NCBI RefSeq assembly: GCF_030063355.1
Contig: NZ_JASISZ010000071.1
Span: forward strand, 1-40,113
Direction of reading: 5' to 3'
DNA from: Streptomyces sp. PH10-H1
Lineage (GTDB): Bacteria; Actinomycetota; Actinomycetes; Streptomycetales; Streptomycetaceae
DNA length: 40,113 bases
The first letter of the stretch is position 1. Every line of letters begins with the position of its first letter. A program made the translations under genes and the position numbers. Below are positions 8,366 through 15,985 of the stretch, piece by piece. The notes below the pieces were generated by a model. It ran no database searches and was not told the origin of the DNA. It saw only the letters and a list, made by a program, of their open reading frames with translations.

Positions 8366-9655
8366 TCAGGCCCAGACCGTGTTCATCTGCTCGTCCCGGA
8401 TCGCGAACACCTGCCGTTCCAGAAGGGAGTTGACGATGACGGCGGACCGGACGGCGAGCAGGCTCAGATTGGGGTCGGCGAGTCCATGACCTACCCTGCT
8501 GCGGTTCTGTACATACATCCGGCAGCTTTCCGAGAACTTCCACCGTATCGAGTAGTCGGCGTCCACCACCGGTTCACCGCTCGAGTCCGTCTCGAGCAGA
8601 TCCAGCAGCCGCGGGGCCAGGGGCAGCGGTGAGGCCTTGCGTCCGGTGGCCAGGACCACGGTCCTGGCGGAGTGGCGTTCGCGGCCGCCCCAGTCGCGCT
8701 CGCACCACAGGGCGATCGTGCCGTGCCGCTGCGAGGCCTCGACGACACTGCGGCCCGGCAGCATCATCACGGGCGAGCGGCCCTCTCGCAAGAACGCCTC
8801 GTAATTGGCCTGGTAGAGCACCTGGAGCGTGGTCATCGACACGCCGTCACTGGTGAGTGTCTGTTCGGCGACGTATCGCTCGCGGACGTTCTCCGGCAGT
8901 CCCTGGAAGAAGCGCAGATAGGTCGGACGGTAGAAGTCGTTCGCCGAGGGCGACTCGTCCATGGGTGCGAACCATTGGCGGCGTCCGATCCAGCGGATGT
9001 CGCGGAAGCCGCGCTGCACGAGGTTGAGCACGCATTCGGCGCCGGTCTGCCCGCCGCCGACGACGATGGCCTGCTCGTACGGCACGCTCGGGACGGTGGT
9101 CAGGTGGGTCTCCAGCTGCTCGGCCTGCACCACGCCCTCGATCTGCTGGCCGGCGAAGCATGCCGGCTCGTCCGCGCGGGTGCCGAGCCCGAAGACGACA
9201 TGGGTGGCGGTGGCCACCGGTCCTTCGGGGCCGTTCAGGACGAACCTGCCGTCGGCGAAGTCGACTTCGGTGATCTCCGAGCTGTAGCGCACCGAGCCCA
9301 GCCGGCCGGAGGCCCAGGCCAGGTAGCGGGCGTACTCCAGGCGCGGGATCGATTCGTACTGCGCGTTGAGGAAGGCGTAGATCCGGCCGGTGGTGACCAT
9401 GTAGTTGAGGAACGACAGCCGGTTGCGCGGGTCCGCCAGCGACACGAGGTCCTTGATCCAGGACGTCTGCAGCTGGGTGCCGGAGCCGAGCAGTCCGGGG
9501 TGCCATGCGGGCCCTTCCCGACGTTCGAAGAGAACAACGCCTCCCGGTACCACCTCCTCCCCCAATGCGGCGAGGCTGAGGTTGGCAGGTCCCGCTCCAA
9601 GGCCCGCCACATGGTGGTGCGGCACGGCGTCGTCCCGACGATCTGAGGTCCGCAT
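8366..9655 (-). CDS. Lysine/ornithine N-monooxygenase (N-hydroxylase)
   Basis: 429-residue class B flavin enzyme of the SidA/PvdA/IucD family. Seen: FAD motif GLGAGPANLSLAAL (18-31), TQLQTSWIKDLVSLADPRN (60-78), NADPH motif AIVVGGGQTGAECVL (196-210), DESPSANDFYRP, VVLATGRK (333-340) and C-terminal GLADPNLSLLAVRSA. The ATG at 9655 has GGAG five bases upstream; an in-frame GTG at 9688 adds 11 residues. The family adds a hydroxyl to the side-chain amine of lysine or ornithine. No siderophore ligase is near, and a cupin plus MetRS-like pair lies at 29.2-30.9 kb, so it most likely makes N6-hydroxylysine for N-N bond formation. Lysine rather than ornithine is inferred from context only. Confidence 0.9.
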   Translation of the reverse strand: MRTSDRRDDAVPHHHVAGLGAGPANLSLAALGEEVVPGGVVLFERREGPAWHPGLLGSGTQLQTSWIKDLVSLADPRNRLSFLNYMVTTGRIYAFLNAQYESIPRLEYARYLAWASGRLGSVRYSSEITEVDFADGRFVLNGPEGPVATATHVVFGLGTRADEPACFAGQQIEGVVQAEQLETHLTTVPSVPYEQAIVVGGGQTGAECVLNLVQRGFRDIRWIGRRQWFAPMDESPSANDFYRPTYLRFFQGLPENVRERYVAEQTLTSDGVSMTTLQVLYQANYEAFLREGRSPVMMLPGRSVVEASQRHGTIALWCERDWGGRERHSARTVVLATGRKASPLPLAPRLLDLLETDSSGEPVVDADYSIRWKFSESCRMYVQNRSRVGHGLADPNLSLLAVRSAVIVNSLLERQVFAIRDEQMNTVWA

Positions 9656-9830
9656 GGCAGCTCCCATCACGACCGATGGTGATCGCACGCCTTGGAGCAG
9701 GACTCGAGCGGCACTGGACCGGCGCCGCGCGCAGTCCGCCCGTCCGGGCGGCGAGCGCCTCGATCACGTTTGTCAGTGGAAAAGCGAGGATCGAAGGGAT
9801 CGGGAGAGATCAGCAGGAACGGACGCCGGG

Positions 9831-10598
9831 TCAGACCGACTTGAGCATGCCCGCGTCGATCAGCCAGTCGCCGCCGGTCGCACCGGGCAGCCGGTCCGAG
9901 GCCAGCAGCGCGACGATGGCGGCCACCTCCTCCGGCTCGATGATCTTCCCGGTGGTGAGGCCCATCCACTTCGGGACGGCGGCCACCAGCTCCTCGGCCG
10001 AGGCCATCCCCATCCGCTTCGCGCGCTCGGGGCTGTCCCAGGTGTCGGTGCGGACCGGTCCGGGGGACACGGTGTTGACCCGTACACCCTGCGGCCCGAA
10101 CTCCTCCGACAGGGACTTGGTGAGGTTGGTCAGCGCCGCCTTGGCCGCCGAGTACTCCACCAGGCGCGGCGCGGCGAGCCGGCCGTTGACCGACCCGATG
10201 TTGACGATCGCGCCCTTGGACTCGATCAGGCTGGGCAGGGCGGCGCGGATGGTCCGGATGGCGCTGAAGAAGTTCAGGTCGAACCCCTTGCGCCAGCCCT
10301 CGTCGTCCAGGTCGAGGAAGCCCTGCGCCGACACGGTGCGGCCGCCGACGTTGTTCACCAGGATGTCAAGACCGCCGAAGGTCTCCACGGCGTGCTCCAC
10401 CAGCCGGGCCGGGCCGTCCGTGGTGGTCAGGTCGACCTCCAGGGTGTGCTTGGTGGCCTCGCTCAGCGCCGGTCCGATGGTCCGCGCGCCACCGAGCACC
10501 TCCACTCCCTCGGCGGCCAGGGCGCGCACGATGGCGAGACCGATTCCCCGGCTGGCACCGGTGACGACGGCCCGTTTTCCCGTCAGCTGCAGATCCAT
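9831..10598 (-). CDS. Short-chain dehydrogenase/reductase
   Basis: 255-residue classical SDR. TGASRGIG (13-20), LVNNVGGRT (80-88, with Val in NNAG), and catalytic Ser136, Tyr149 and Lys153 (NIGSVNG...YSAAK) are all present. It ends with GGDWLIDAG, the usual C-terminal cofactor loop. It lies between the P450 (49-base gap) and the N-hydroxylase (175-base gap) on the minus strand. Expected role: NADPH-dependent ketoreduction or oxidation of a hydroxyl during core tailoring. The substrate is not visible from sequence. Confidence 0.86.
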   Translation of the reverse strand: MDLQLTGKRAVVTGASRGIGLAIVRALAAEGVEVLGGARTIGPALSEATKHTLEVDLTTTDGPARLVEHAVETFGGLDILVNNVGGRTVSAQGFLDLDDEGWRKGFDLNFFSAIRTIRAALPSLIESKGAIVNIGSVNGRLAAPRLVEYSAAKAALTNLTKSLSEEFGPQGVRVNTVSPGPVRTDTWDSPERAKRMGMASAEELVAAVPKWMGLTTGKIIEPEEVAAIVALLASDRLPGATGGDWLIDAGMLKSV

Positions 10599-10647
10599 GA
10601 CGACTCCTCATTCGTAGGTACGTGACGGACCCTCGGGCCCTGGGTGT

Positions 10648-11847
10648 TCAGACGTTCCAGGCCACGGGCAGGGCGTGCGGGCCGCGCACCAGGCCGCCCG
10701 TGCACCAGGTGATCTCCTCGGGCGCGACCGCCAGCCGCAGGCCGGGCAGCCGTCGCAGCAGCGCCTCCATGGCCTCCTGCAGCTCCAGCCGGGCCAGCGC
10801 GGAGCCGAGGCAGCGGTGCACGCCGAACCCGAATCCGAGGTGCTGGTTGTGCGGACGGTGGAAGTCCACCTCGTCGGCGCCGGCGAAGACCGTGTCGTCC
10901 CGGTTGGCCGCGGTCATGACCGGCAGGACGTACTCCCCCGACCGCACCAGCGTGCCGCCCAGTTCGACGTCCTCGGTCGCCCGCCGGGGGGAGCCGGTGC
11001 TCACGCCCAGCGGCGTGTAGCGCAGCATCTCCTCCACCGCCGAGGGGATCAGCCCCGGGTCCTCCAGCAGCTGCCGGTGGTGGTCGGGGTGGGTCAGCAG
11101 GAAGTAGGTGAAGTTCGCGAGCTGGTCGGCGAGCACCTCGTGCCCGGCGATCAGGATGGTGACCGCGATGCCCACCAGTTCCTCGTCGGTCAGGTCTCCC
11201 TCGGCGACCAGCGACCCGAGGAGGTCCTCGCTGGGTTCGTCGTGCCGGCCCGCCACCAGGTCCGTCAGATAGCGGCGCAGCTCCTGTCCGGCCGCACCGA
11301 TCTGCTCCGCGGTCAGCTGGTGGAGCTTGGCGGCGAGGAAGGACTCCGCGAGCGCGCGGAACCGGGCGCGGTCGGGCTCGGGCACGCCCAGCAGCTCACA
11401 GATCATCAGGATCGGTACGGGCAGCGCGAACAGCTCCATCAGGTCGGCGGGCGCGCCCTGCTTCTCGACGGTGTCCAGCAGGTCCGAGATGATGGCCCGC
11501 GCGCGCGGCCGCAGCCGCTCCACGCCGCGGACGGTGAAGGCCGCCGCGAGCAAGCGGCGCAGCCGGTCGTGCACGGGGCCGTCCGAGGCGATCAGCAGAT
11601 TGGCGCGCTGCACGATCGGCAGCAGCCTGGGCTCGTCGGGCCCCACGGAGTGGGCCCGGCTGAACCGCCGGTCGCTGAGCAGGGTCTTGCCGTCCTGGTG
11701 GCGTACCGCCAGATAGCCGGGGCCGCCGTAGGGCAGCTGGACCGGGCACAGCCCGGCGCCGGCGCGCAGCCGGCCGAGTTCCGGTTCCACGTCGAGGCCC
11801 TCGGGGTCACCGAAGGGGAAGGCCACAGGCTCGGTTGGGGTGGGCAT
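10648..11847 (-). CDS. Cytochrome P450 with altered I-helix
   Basis: 399-residue bacterial class I P450. The heme-binding loop FGFGVHRCLG places the ligand at Cys346; ExxR is Glu273-Arg276. The I-helix reads LIAGHEVLADQ (232-242): the acid Glu237 is kept but the O2-activating threonine is replaced by Val238. The start at 11847 gives MPTPTEPVAFPF, the normal P450 N terminus, with AGAGG-like spacing; a longer reading to 12021 enters the glycosyltransferase gene. It follows the glycosyltransferase on the same strand. Possible roles: methylenedioxy-bridge formation, phenol coupling or a hydroxylation. The missing Thr suggests either substrate-assisted proton delivery or non-hydroxylating chemistry. 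Confidence 0.9.
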   Translation of the reverse strand: MPTPTEPVAFPFGDPEGLDVEPELGRLRAGAGLCPVQLPYGGPGYLAVRHQDGKTLLSDRRFSRAHSVGPDEPRLLPIVQRANLLIASDGPVHDRLRRLLAAAFTVRGVERLRPRARAIISDLLDTVEKQGAPADLMELFALPVPILMICELLGVPEPDRARFRALAESFLAAKLHQLTAEQIGAAGQELRRYLTDLVAGRHDEPSEDLLGSLVAEGDLTDEELVGIAVTILIAGHEVLADQLANFTYFLLTHPDHHRQLLEDPGLIPSAVEEMLRYTPLGVSTGSPRRATEDVELGGTLVRSGEYVLPVMTAANRDDTVFAGADEVDFHRPHNQHLGFGFGVHRCLGSALARLELQEAMEALLRRLPGLRLAVAPEEITWCTGGLVRGPHALPVAWNV

Positions 11848-11898
11848 CTCGCATGACCTCTTCCCGCTCGCGTCGGGGCCCCACGCTGGCGGGGCGCT

Positions 11899-11916
11899 CT
11901 CGACGACGGCTCGAAC
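11899..11916. promoter_or_regulatory. Putative SARP-type operator (CTCGACG-n4-CTCGAAC)
   Basis: Two heptamers start 11 bases apart in the 79-base gap between the glycosyltransferase stop and the P450 start, 52 bases before the P450. The match is five of seven between halves. It suggests that the P450-to-SDR part of the unit has its own activated promoter. Confidence 0.35.
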
Positions 11917-11926
11917 ACCGACAGGG

Positions 11927-13087
11927 TCAGTTCCCGGCGGCCAGCGTCTCCAGTTCAGCGGCCACGTCGCTGGGGGTGGGCTGCGCGAGCATCTCCTCGC
12001 GCAGGGCCGCGGCCGCCGCACGCTCCGGACCGTCGGCGAGCAGCCGGGTCACCTCGGACCTGATCCGCTCCGCGGTCGCCTCGTCCCGGGTGAGCACCTC
12101 GCCCGCGCCGGCGGCCAGCACCCGGCCGGAGTGTCCGGCGTGGTCGGGCAGTTGCGGGATGAGCAGCATCGGCACGCCGTGCAGCATCGAGGTGAGTACG
12201 GTGCCGGCGCCGCCGTGCGCCACCACCAGGTCGCATTCGGGCAGCAGCTGGTGGAGCGGCGCGTCGACCTCGATCCGGACGCCCGGCGCCAGCGGGCCGA
12301 GCAGCGTCCGCTGCTCCCCCGCGACCGCGAGCACGATCTCCACGTCCAGCGGGGCGAGCGCGCGGGCCACCTCGCCGGCCAGGAAGCGCCGGGGGTCCAG
12401 CCGGGCCATCGTGTGGCCCCAGGTCACCAGCACCCGCGGCCGGTCGCGCCGCTCCGGAAGCGGTTCGGGCCGCTCGCCGGGGCCGTTGTACGGCACATAG
12501 CGCAGCGGCAGCCGACGGTAGTCCACCGGCACCTGGAGCCCGGCCGGGGTCGGGTCGACGGTGACGGCGCCGAACGGGTCGGGCCCGGCCACCCCGAAGC
12601 GGGCGGCGAGCGGCGCGATGGCGTCCGGCAGCATCTGCTGGGCGCGCAGCATCAGGTCGGTGCCGTACAGCAGCCGGACGGCCGGTACGCCGACGGAGGC
12701 CGCCGCGATCGGTCCGGCCAGCGCCGTCGGCTCGAAGACCACCAGGTCGGGGCGCCATTCCTTGGCCAGCCCCACCAGGTCCTCGGTCATCGACTCGGCG
12801 TGCGCGAGGAACATCTGCAGGGCCCGAGGTCCGCGCGCGGCGTGCGGCGCGCTGCTGACCGCCGGGCCGTCGGTCTCGGACGGGAGGATGTAGCCGCGCA
12901 CCATCCCCACCCCGTCCACGTCGTACCCCACGGCGGTTCCCTGCAGACCGGTCCGCAGCAGTTCCTCGCGCAGCCCCGGCTGGCTGGCCACCAGCACTTC
13001 GTGGCCGGCGGAGCGGAAGGCCCACGCCATCGGTACGAGTGCGTACAGATGTGACGGCCAGGCCCAGGTGGTGAACAGCACCCGCAT
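11927..13087 (-). CDS. GT1-family glycosyltransferase (antibiotic type)
   Basis: 386 residues, GT-B fold. The N-terminal RVLFTTWAWPSHLYALVPMAWAF is the acceptor-domain start typical of macrolide/aromatic-polyketide glycosyltransferases; the C-terminal nucleotide-sugar motif AHGGAGTVLTSMLHGVPML begins near residue 290. The ATG at 13087 is chosen because the 63 residues of a longer reading are not GT-like. It transfers a sugar from an NDP-sugar to a hydroxyl of the aglycone, in the cytoplasm. No deoxysugar genes are in the window, so a common NDP-sugar or genes elsewhere must supply the donor. If the final product is a xanthone without sugar, the sugar may be temporary (self-protection). It is the first gene of the minus-strand unit. 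Confidence 0.88.
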   Translation of the reverse strand: MRVLFTTWAWPSHLYALVPMAWAFRSAGHEVLVASQPGLREELLRTGLQGTAVGYDVDGVGMVRGYILPSETDGPAVSSAPHAARGPRALQMFLAHAESMTEDLVGLAKEWRPDLVVFEPTALAGPIAAASVGVPAVRLLYGTDLMLRAQQMLPDAIAPLAARFGVAGPDPFGAVTVDPTPAGLQVPVDYRRLPLRYVPYNGPGERPEPLPERRDRPRVLVTWGHTMARLDPRRFLAGEVARALAPLDVEIVLAVAGEQRTLLGPLAPGVRIEVDAPLHQLLPECDLVVAHGGAGTVLTSMLHGVPMLLIPQLPDHAGHSGRVLAAGAGEVLTRDEATAERIRSEVTRLLADGPERAAAAALREEMLAQPTPSDVAAELETLAAGN

Positions 13088-13189
13088 GTCTCGTCCCAAC
13101 CCTTCACCGATATGTGACTCGTGACGGACGGCCGGCGCCCGCACCGGCGCGCGCTGTCGCACACCTTGTCGCCCCGGGCCCGTGAGCCG

Positions 13190-13207
13190 CTCGAGCGGCG
13201 ATTGAGC
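13190..13207. promoter_or_regulatory. Putative SARP-type operator (CTCGAGC-n4-ATTGAGC)
   Basis: Heptamers 11 bases apart in the divergent region between the glycosyltransferase and TenA-like genes, five of seven identical. The pair ends 22 bases before the chosen TenA-like start, so a promoter using it in the plus direction would give a very short or leaderless transcript. It may instead serve the glycosyltransferase, 103 bases away. Confidence 0.42.
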
Positions 13208-13229
13208 CGGGGTGCGCACGCTGCCCGGC

Positions 13230-13919
13230 ATGTCGACGCAACCCTCAGTCCGGTCGGAACTCGCCGCCACCGTCACCGACGGTGCCCGGCGGATCAGCGA
13301 GCACCCCTACTACCGGGGTCTGAAGGACGGCACGCTGCCGGGGGCCGCGCTGGTCCACTTCACCCTGCAGGACTCCTGCCATCTGCTCCCCTCCTACGGG
13401 AGGGCGCACGCGCGGTGCGCGGCGCTGGCCGGGGACAGCCGCCGGGCGGCGCTGCTGAGCCGGATGGCGACCGGGGCCCTGGAGGACTGCGCGGTCCGGC
13501 TGAGCGGCTTCGCGGAGACCGCCGAGCGGCTCGGCCTGCCGTACGCGGCGGAGGAAGGCCCGCCGCCGGTCGCCCCGGCGACGCTCGGCTATGTGAGCTT
13601 CCTGGGCGACTCCTGCGCGGCCTCGATCGCGGCCGGGATCGGCGCGCTGGTGCCCTCGGCGTGGTTGTACCTCCTGGTCACCGACGATCTGCTGGACCAT
13701 CACGACCCGGGCGCCCGTTACGCCTCCGAGGTCCGCAAGGCCCATCCCGGCGACTTCTACCGGGAGATGCTCGACGAGTTCCTGGACCTCGCCGACGAGA
13801 TCGCGGCCGGCGCCTCCGCGGCGGACCGGCGCGAACTGGTGCGCCGGGCCGGTCACGCGGTGCGCTACGAGTGGGCGTTCGTCGACGCGGCCTGGCGGAT
13901 GGAGTCATGGCCCTTTTGA
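13230..13919 (+). CDS. TenA/PqqC-like (heme-oxygenase fold) protein lacking the thiaminase cysteine
   Basis: 229 residues, all-helical TenA-like protein: HPYYRGLKDGTLPGAALVHFTLQD (25-48), LGYVSFLGDSCAA, VPSAWLYLLVTDDLL (141-155) and a C-terminal YEWAFVDAAWRMESW. TenA's conserved Asp (Asp48) and C-terminal Glu (Glu214) are kept, but the thiaminase nucleophile, a Cys in the LPCAW motif, is Ser143 here. It is thus unlikely to hydrolyse thiamin pyrimidines; a redox or other role in the pathway is more plausible. The start is uncertain: ATG 13230 or GTG 13212, neither with a good ribosome site, so leaderless translation is possible. It is followed after 200 bases by the amidotransferase gene. Confidence 0.8.
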   Translation: MSTQPSVRSELAATVTDGARRISEHPYYRGLKDGTLPGAALVHFTLQDSCHLLPSYGRAHARCAALAGDSRRAALLSRMATGALEDCAVRLSGFAETAERLGLPYAAEEGPPPVAPATLGYVSFLGDSCAASIAAGIGALVPSAWLYLLVTDDLLDHHDPGARYASEVRKAHPGDFYREMLDEFLDLADEIAAGASAADRRELVRRAGHAVRYEWAFVDAAWRMESWPF

Positions 13920-14119
13920 CCCGCCCCGTCGCCAAGACGCGGCCTGCCGACGCGACGGGTCCCGCCGGGATGACGGGTTCTGTCGGCGAACCGTTCTGAC
14001 CTGCACTGTCCGCTCTCGCCCGGCCGGCGTTCCGGCGGGGCTTGAGCACCCGTCCAGGCAGCTGGAAGACGATGGCTGCCGGGATGCCCCGAAACCGAGA
14101 AGAGCAAGGGAGTTTCCGC

Positions 14120-15979
14120 ATGTGCGGTATTGCCGGCTGGGTGGATTTCGGGCGCGACCTCACTGAGGAGCGGCCGACCGTTGACGCCATGACCGACACG
14201 CTCGGGAAGCGCGGCCCTGACGCCCGGGGCGTGTGGATAGCGCCGCACGCGGCGCTCGGCCACACCCGTAACTCGATCATCGACCTGGCCGGCGGCGTCC
14301 AGCCGATGTCGGCCGAGGAGGACGGGCGCGAGCTCGCCGTCCTCGCCTACACCGGCGAGGTCTACAACTTCAAGCAGCTGCGCACCGAGCTGGAGGGGCG
14401 CGGCCACCGCTTCCGCACCCGCAGCGACACCGAGGTGGTGCTGCGCTCCTACGTGGAGTGGGGCACCGGCTGCGCGCACCACCTGGAGGGCATGTTCGCC
14501 TTCGCGGTCTGGGACGTGCGGCGCGAGGAACTGGTGCTGATCCGCGACCGGATGGGCATCAAGCCGCTGTTCTACAAGACGCTGCCCGAAGGGCTGCTCT
14601 TCGGCTCCGAGCCCAAGGCGCTGTTCGCCAACCCGCTGGTGAAGGCCACCGTGGACGCCGACGGGCTGCGCGAGCTGTTCTCCACGGCGAAGGTCCCCGG
14701 GCAGAGCGTCTTCCGCGAGCTGCGCGAACTGCCGCCGGGCCACACCCTCACCGTCAGCCGCACCGGCGCGGTCCTCAACCGGTACTGGGCGCTGGAGGCC
14801 AAGCAGCACACCGACGACCTGGACACCACGATCGCCACTGTGCGGTCGATGCTGGAGGAGATCGTCACCCGCGAGCTGGTGGCCGATGTGCCGCTGTGCA
14901 CCGCCCTGTCCGGCGGCATCGACTCCAGTGCGATCACCGCGCTGGCCGCGATCGCCCGGGCCCAGGCCGGGGACGACGCGGTGCGCACCATCACCGCCAC
15001 CTTCGTCGGGTACAGCGAGAACTTCACCCCCGACGACCAGCGCGACACCCCCGACGCACCCTACGCGGCGGAACTCGCCCGGCACGTCGGCGCCGACCAC
15101 ACCGACATCGTGCTCGGCACCGCCGACCTGATCGACCCGGCGGCCCGGCAGGCGGCGATCATCGCCCAGGACATGCCGACCATGCTCGGCGACATGGACA
15201 CCTCGCTGTACCTGATGCTGCGCGCCACCCGCGAGCACTCCACGGTCGCGCTCACCGGTGAGACCGCCGACGAGATCTTCGGTGGCTTCAAGTGGCTGCA
15301 CGACGAGGAACTGGTCGGCATGGAGACCTTCCCGTGGGTCGCCGCGGAGAAGCGCCAGCAGGGCAGCAGCAACGGCCAGGGCCGCGGACTGTTCTCCGCC
15401 GGCCTGCTGGGCACGCTGGACATGTACGGCTACTACGCCGACAACTACCGCACGACCCAGGCCGAGACACCGCACCAGGAGGGCGAGAGCGTCCGCGAGC
15501 ACCGGATGCGCGAGCTGAGCTACGCGCACCTGGCCCGCTGGCTGCCGATGCTGCTCGACCGGGGCGACCGGCTGGCGATGGCCTCCAGCCTGGAGACCCG
15601 CGTGCCGTTCTGCGACCACCGGCTGGTGGAGTACGTCTACAACACCCCGTGGGAGTACAAGATCTTCGACGGGCGGGAGAAGAGCCTGCTGCGCGCCGCC
15701 ACCCGTGACCTGCTGCCCAAGTCGGTCATCGAGCGCCCGAAGAGCCCGTACCCCGTCACCCAGGACCCGACCTACACCCAGGCCCTGCACCGGGAGTTCA
15801 TCGCCGTCCTCGACGACTCGAACTCGCCGGTCCTGCCGTACCTGGACGTGGAGGCGGCCCGGCAGGCCGTGAAGGACCCGTCGGGCGTCGCCCACGAGTG
15901 GCACAGCCGGTCGAACATCGAGATGGCGCTCGGCTTCGACTTCTGGCTGCGGACCTACGGCGTACAGATCGACGTCTGA
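14120..15979 (+). CDS. Asparagine-synthetase-like (class II) amidotransferase
   Basis: 619 residues. The N-terminal Ntn glutaminase domain starts MCGIAGWVDF, so Cys2 becomes the catalytic N terminus; Arg50, Gly79-Glu80 and Asp103 (RSDTEVVL) match AsnB, but the oxyanion-hole Asn of NGE is Thr78. The synthetase domain has the PP-loop SGGIDSSA (264-271) for adenylating a carboxylate. ATG 14120 is fixed by Cys2 and an AAGGGAG site seven bases upstream. In xantholipin and lysolipin clusters such enzymes amidate a polyketide carboxylate on the way to the lactam ring. Here the nitrogen nucleophile may instead be a hydrazine-type unit. It is followed seven bases later by the MFS exporter. Confidence 0.93.
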   Translation: MCGIAGWVDFGRDLTEERPTVDAMTDTLGKRGPDARGVWIAPHAALGHTRNSIIDLAGGVQPMSAEEDGRELAVLAYTGEVYNFKQLRTELEGRGHRFRTRSDTEVVLRSYVEWGTGCAHHLEGMFAFAVWDVRREELVLIRDRMGIKPLFYKTLPEGLLFGSEPKALFANPLVKATVDADGLRELFSTAKVPGQSVFRELRELPPGHTLTVSRTGAVLNRYWALEAKQHTDDLDTTIATVRSMLEEIVTRELVADVPLCTALSGGIDSSAITALAAIARAQAGDDAVRTITATFVGYSENFTPDDQRDTPDAPYAAELARHVGADHTDIVLGTADLIDPAARQAAIIAQDMPTMLGDMDTSLYLMLRATREHSTVALTGETADEIFGGFKWLHDEELVGMETFPWVAAEKRQQGSSNGQGRGLFSAGLLGTLDMYGYYADNYRTTQAETPHQEGESVREHRMRELSYAHLARWLPMLLDRGDRLAMASSLETRVPFCDHRLVEYVYNTPWEYKIFDGREKSLLRAATRDLLPKSVIERPKSPYPVTQDPTYTQALHREFIAVLDDSNSPVLPYLDVEAARQAVKDPSGVAHEWHSRSNIEMALGFDFWLRTYGVQIDV

Positions 15980-15985
15980 GCGGCC

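Noticed and set aside
6429..8489. Long plus-strand frame opposite the SDR and flavin monooxygenase
   Set aside because: Val/Gly/Asp/Arg-rich shadow; both minus-strand genes have complete cofactor and catalytic motifs.
8366..9655. Siderophore biosynthesis
   Set aside because: No NIS synthetase, NRPS, acyltransferase or ferric uptake gene is present in 40 kb; the cupin/MetRS pair explains the N-hydroxylase better.
13230..13919. Thiaminase II (TenA) for thiamin salvage
   Set aside because: The nucleophilic cysteine is serine and there are no thiamin genes nearby.
14040..14057. Operator-like pair GCTTGAG-n4-CGTCCAG before the amidotransferase (also 9703-9720 and 19260-19277)
   Set aside because: The spacing is right but only one half fits the CTCRAG pattern; kept out of the feature list.
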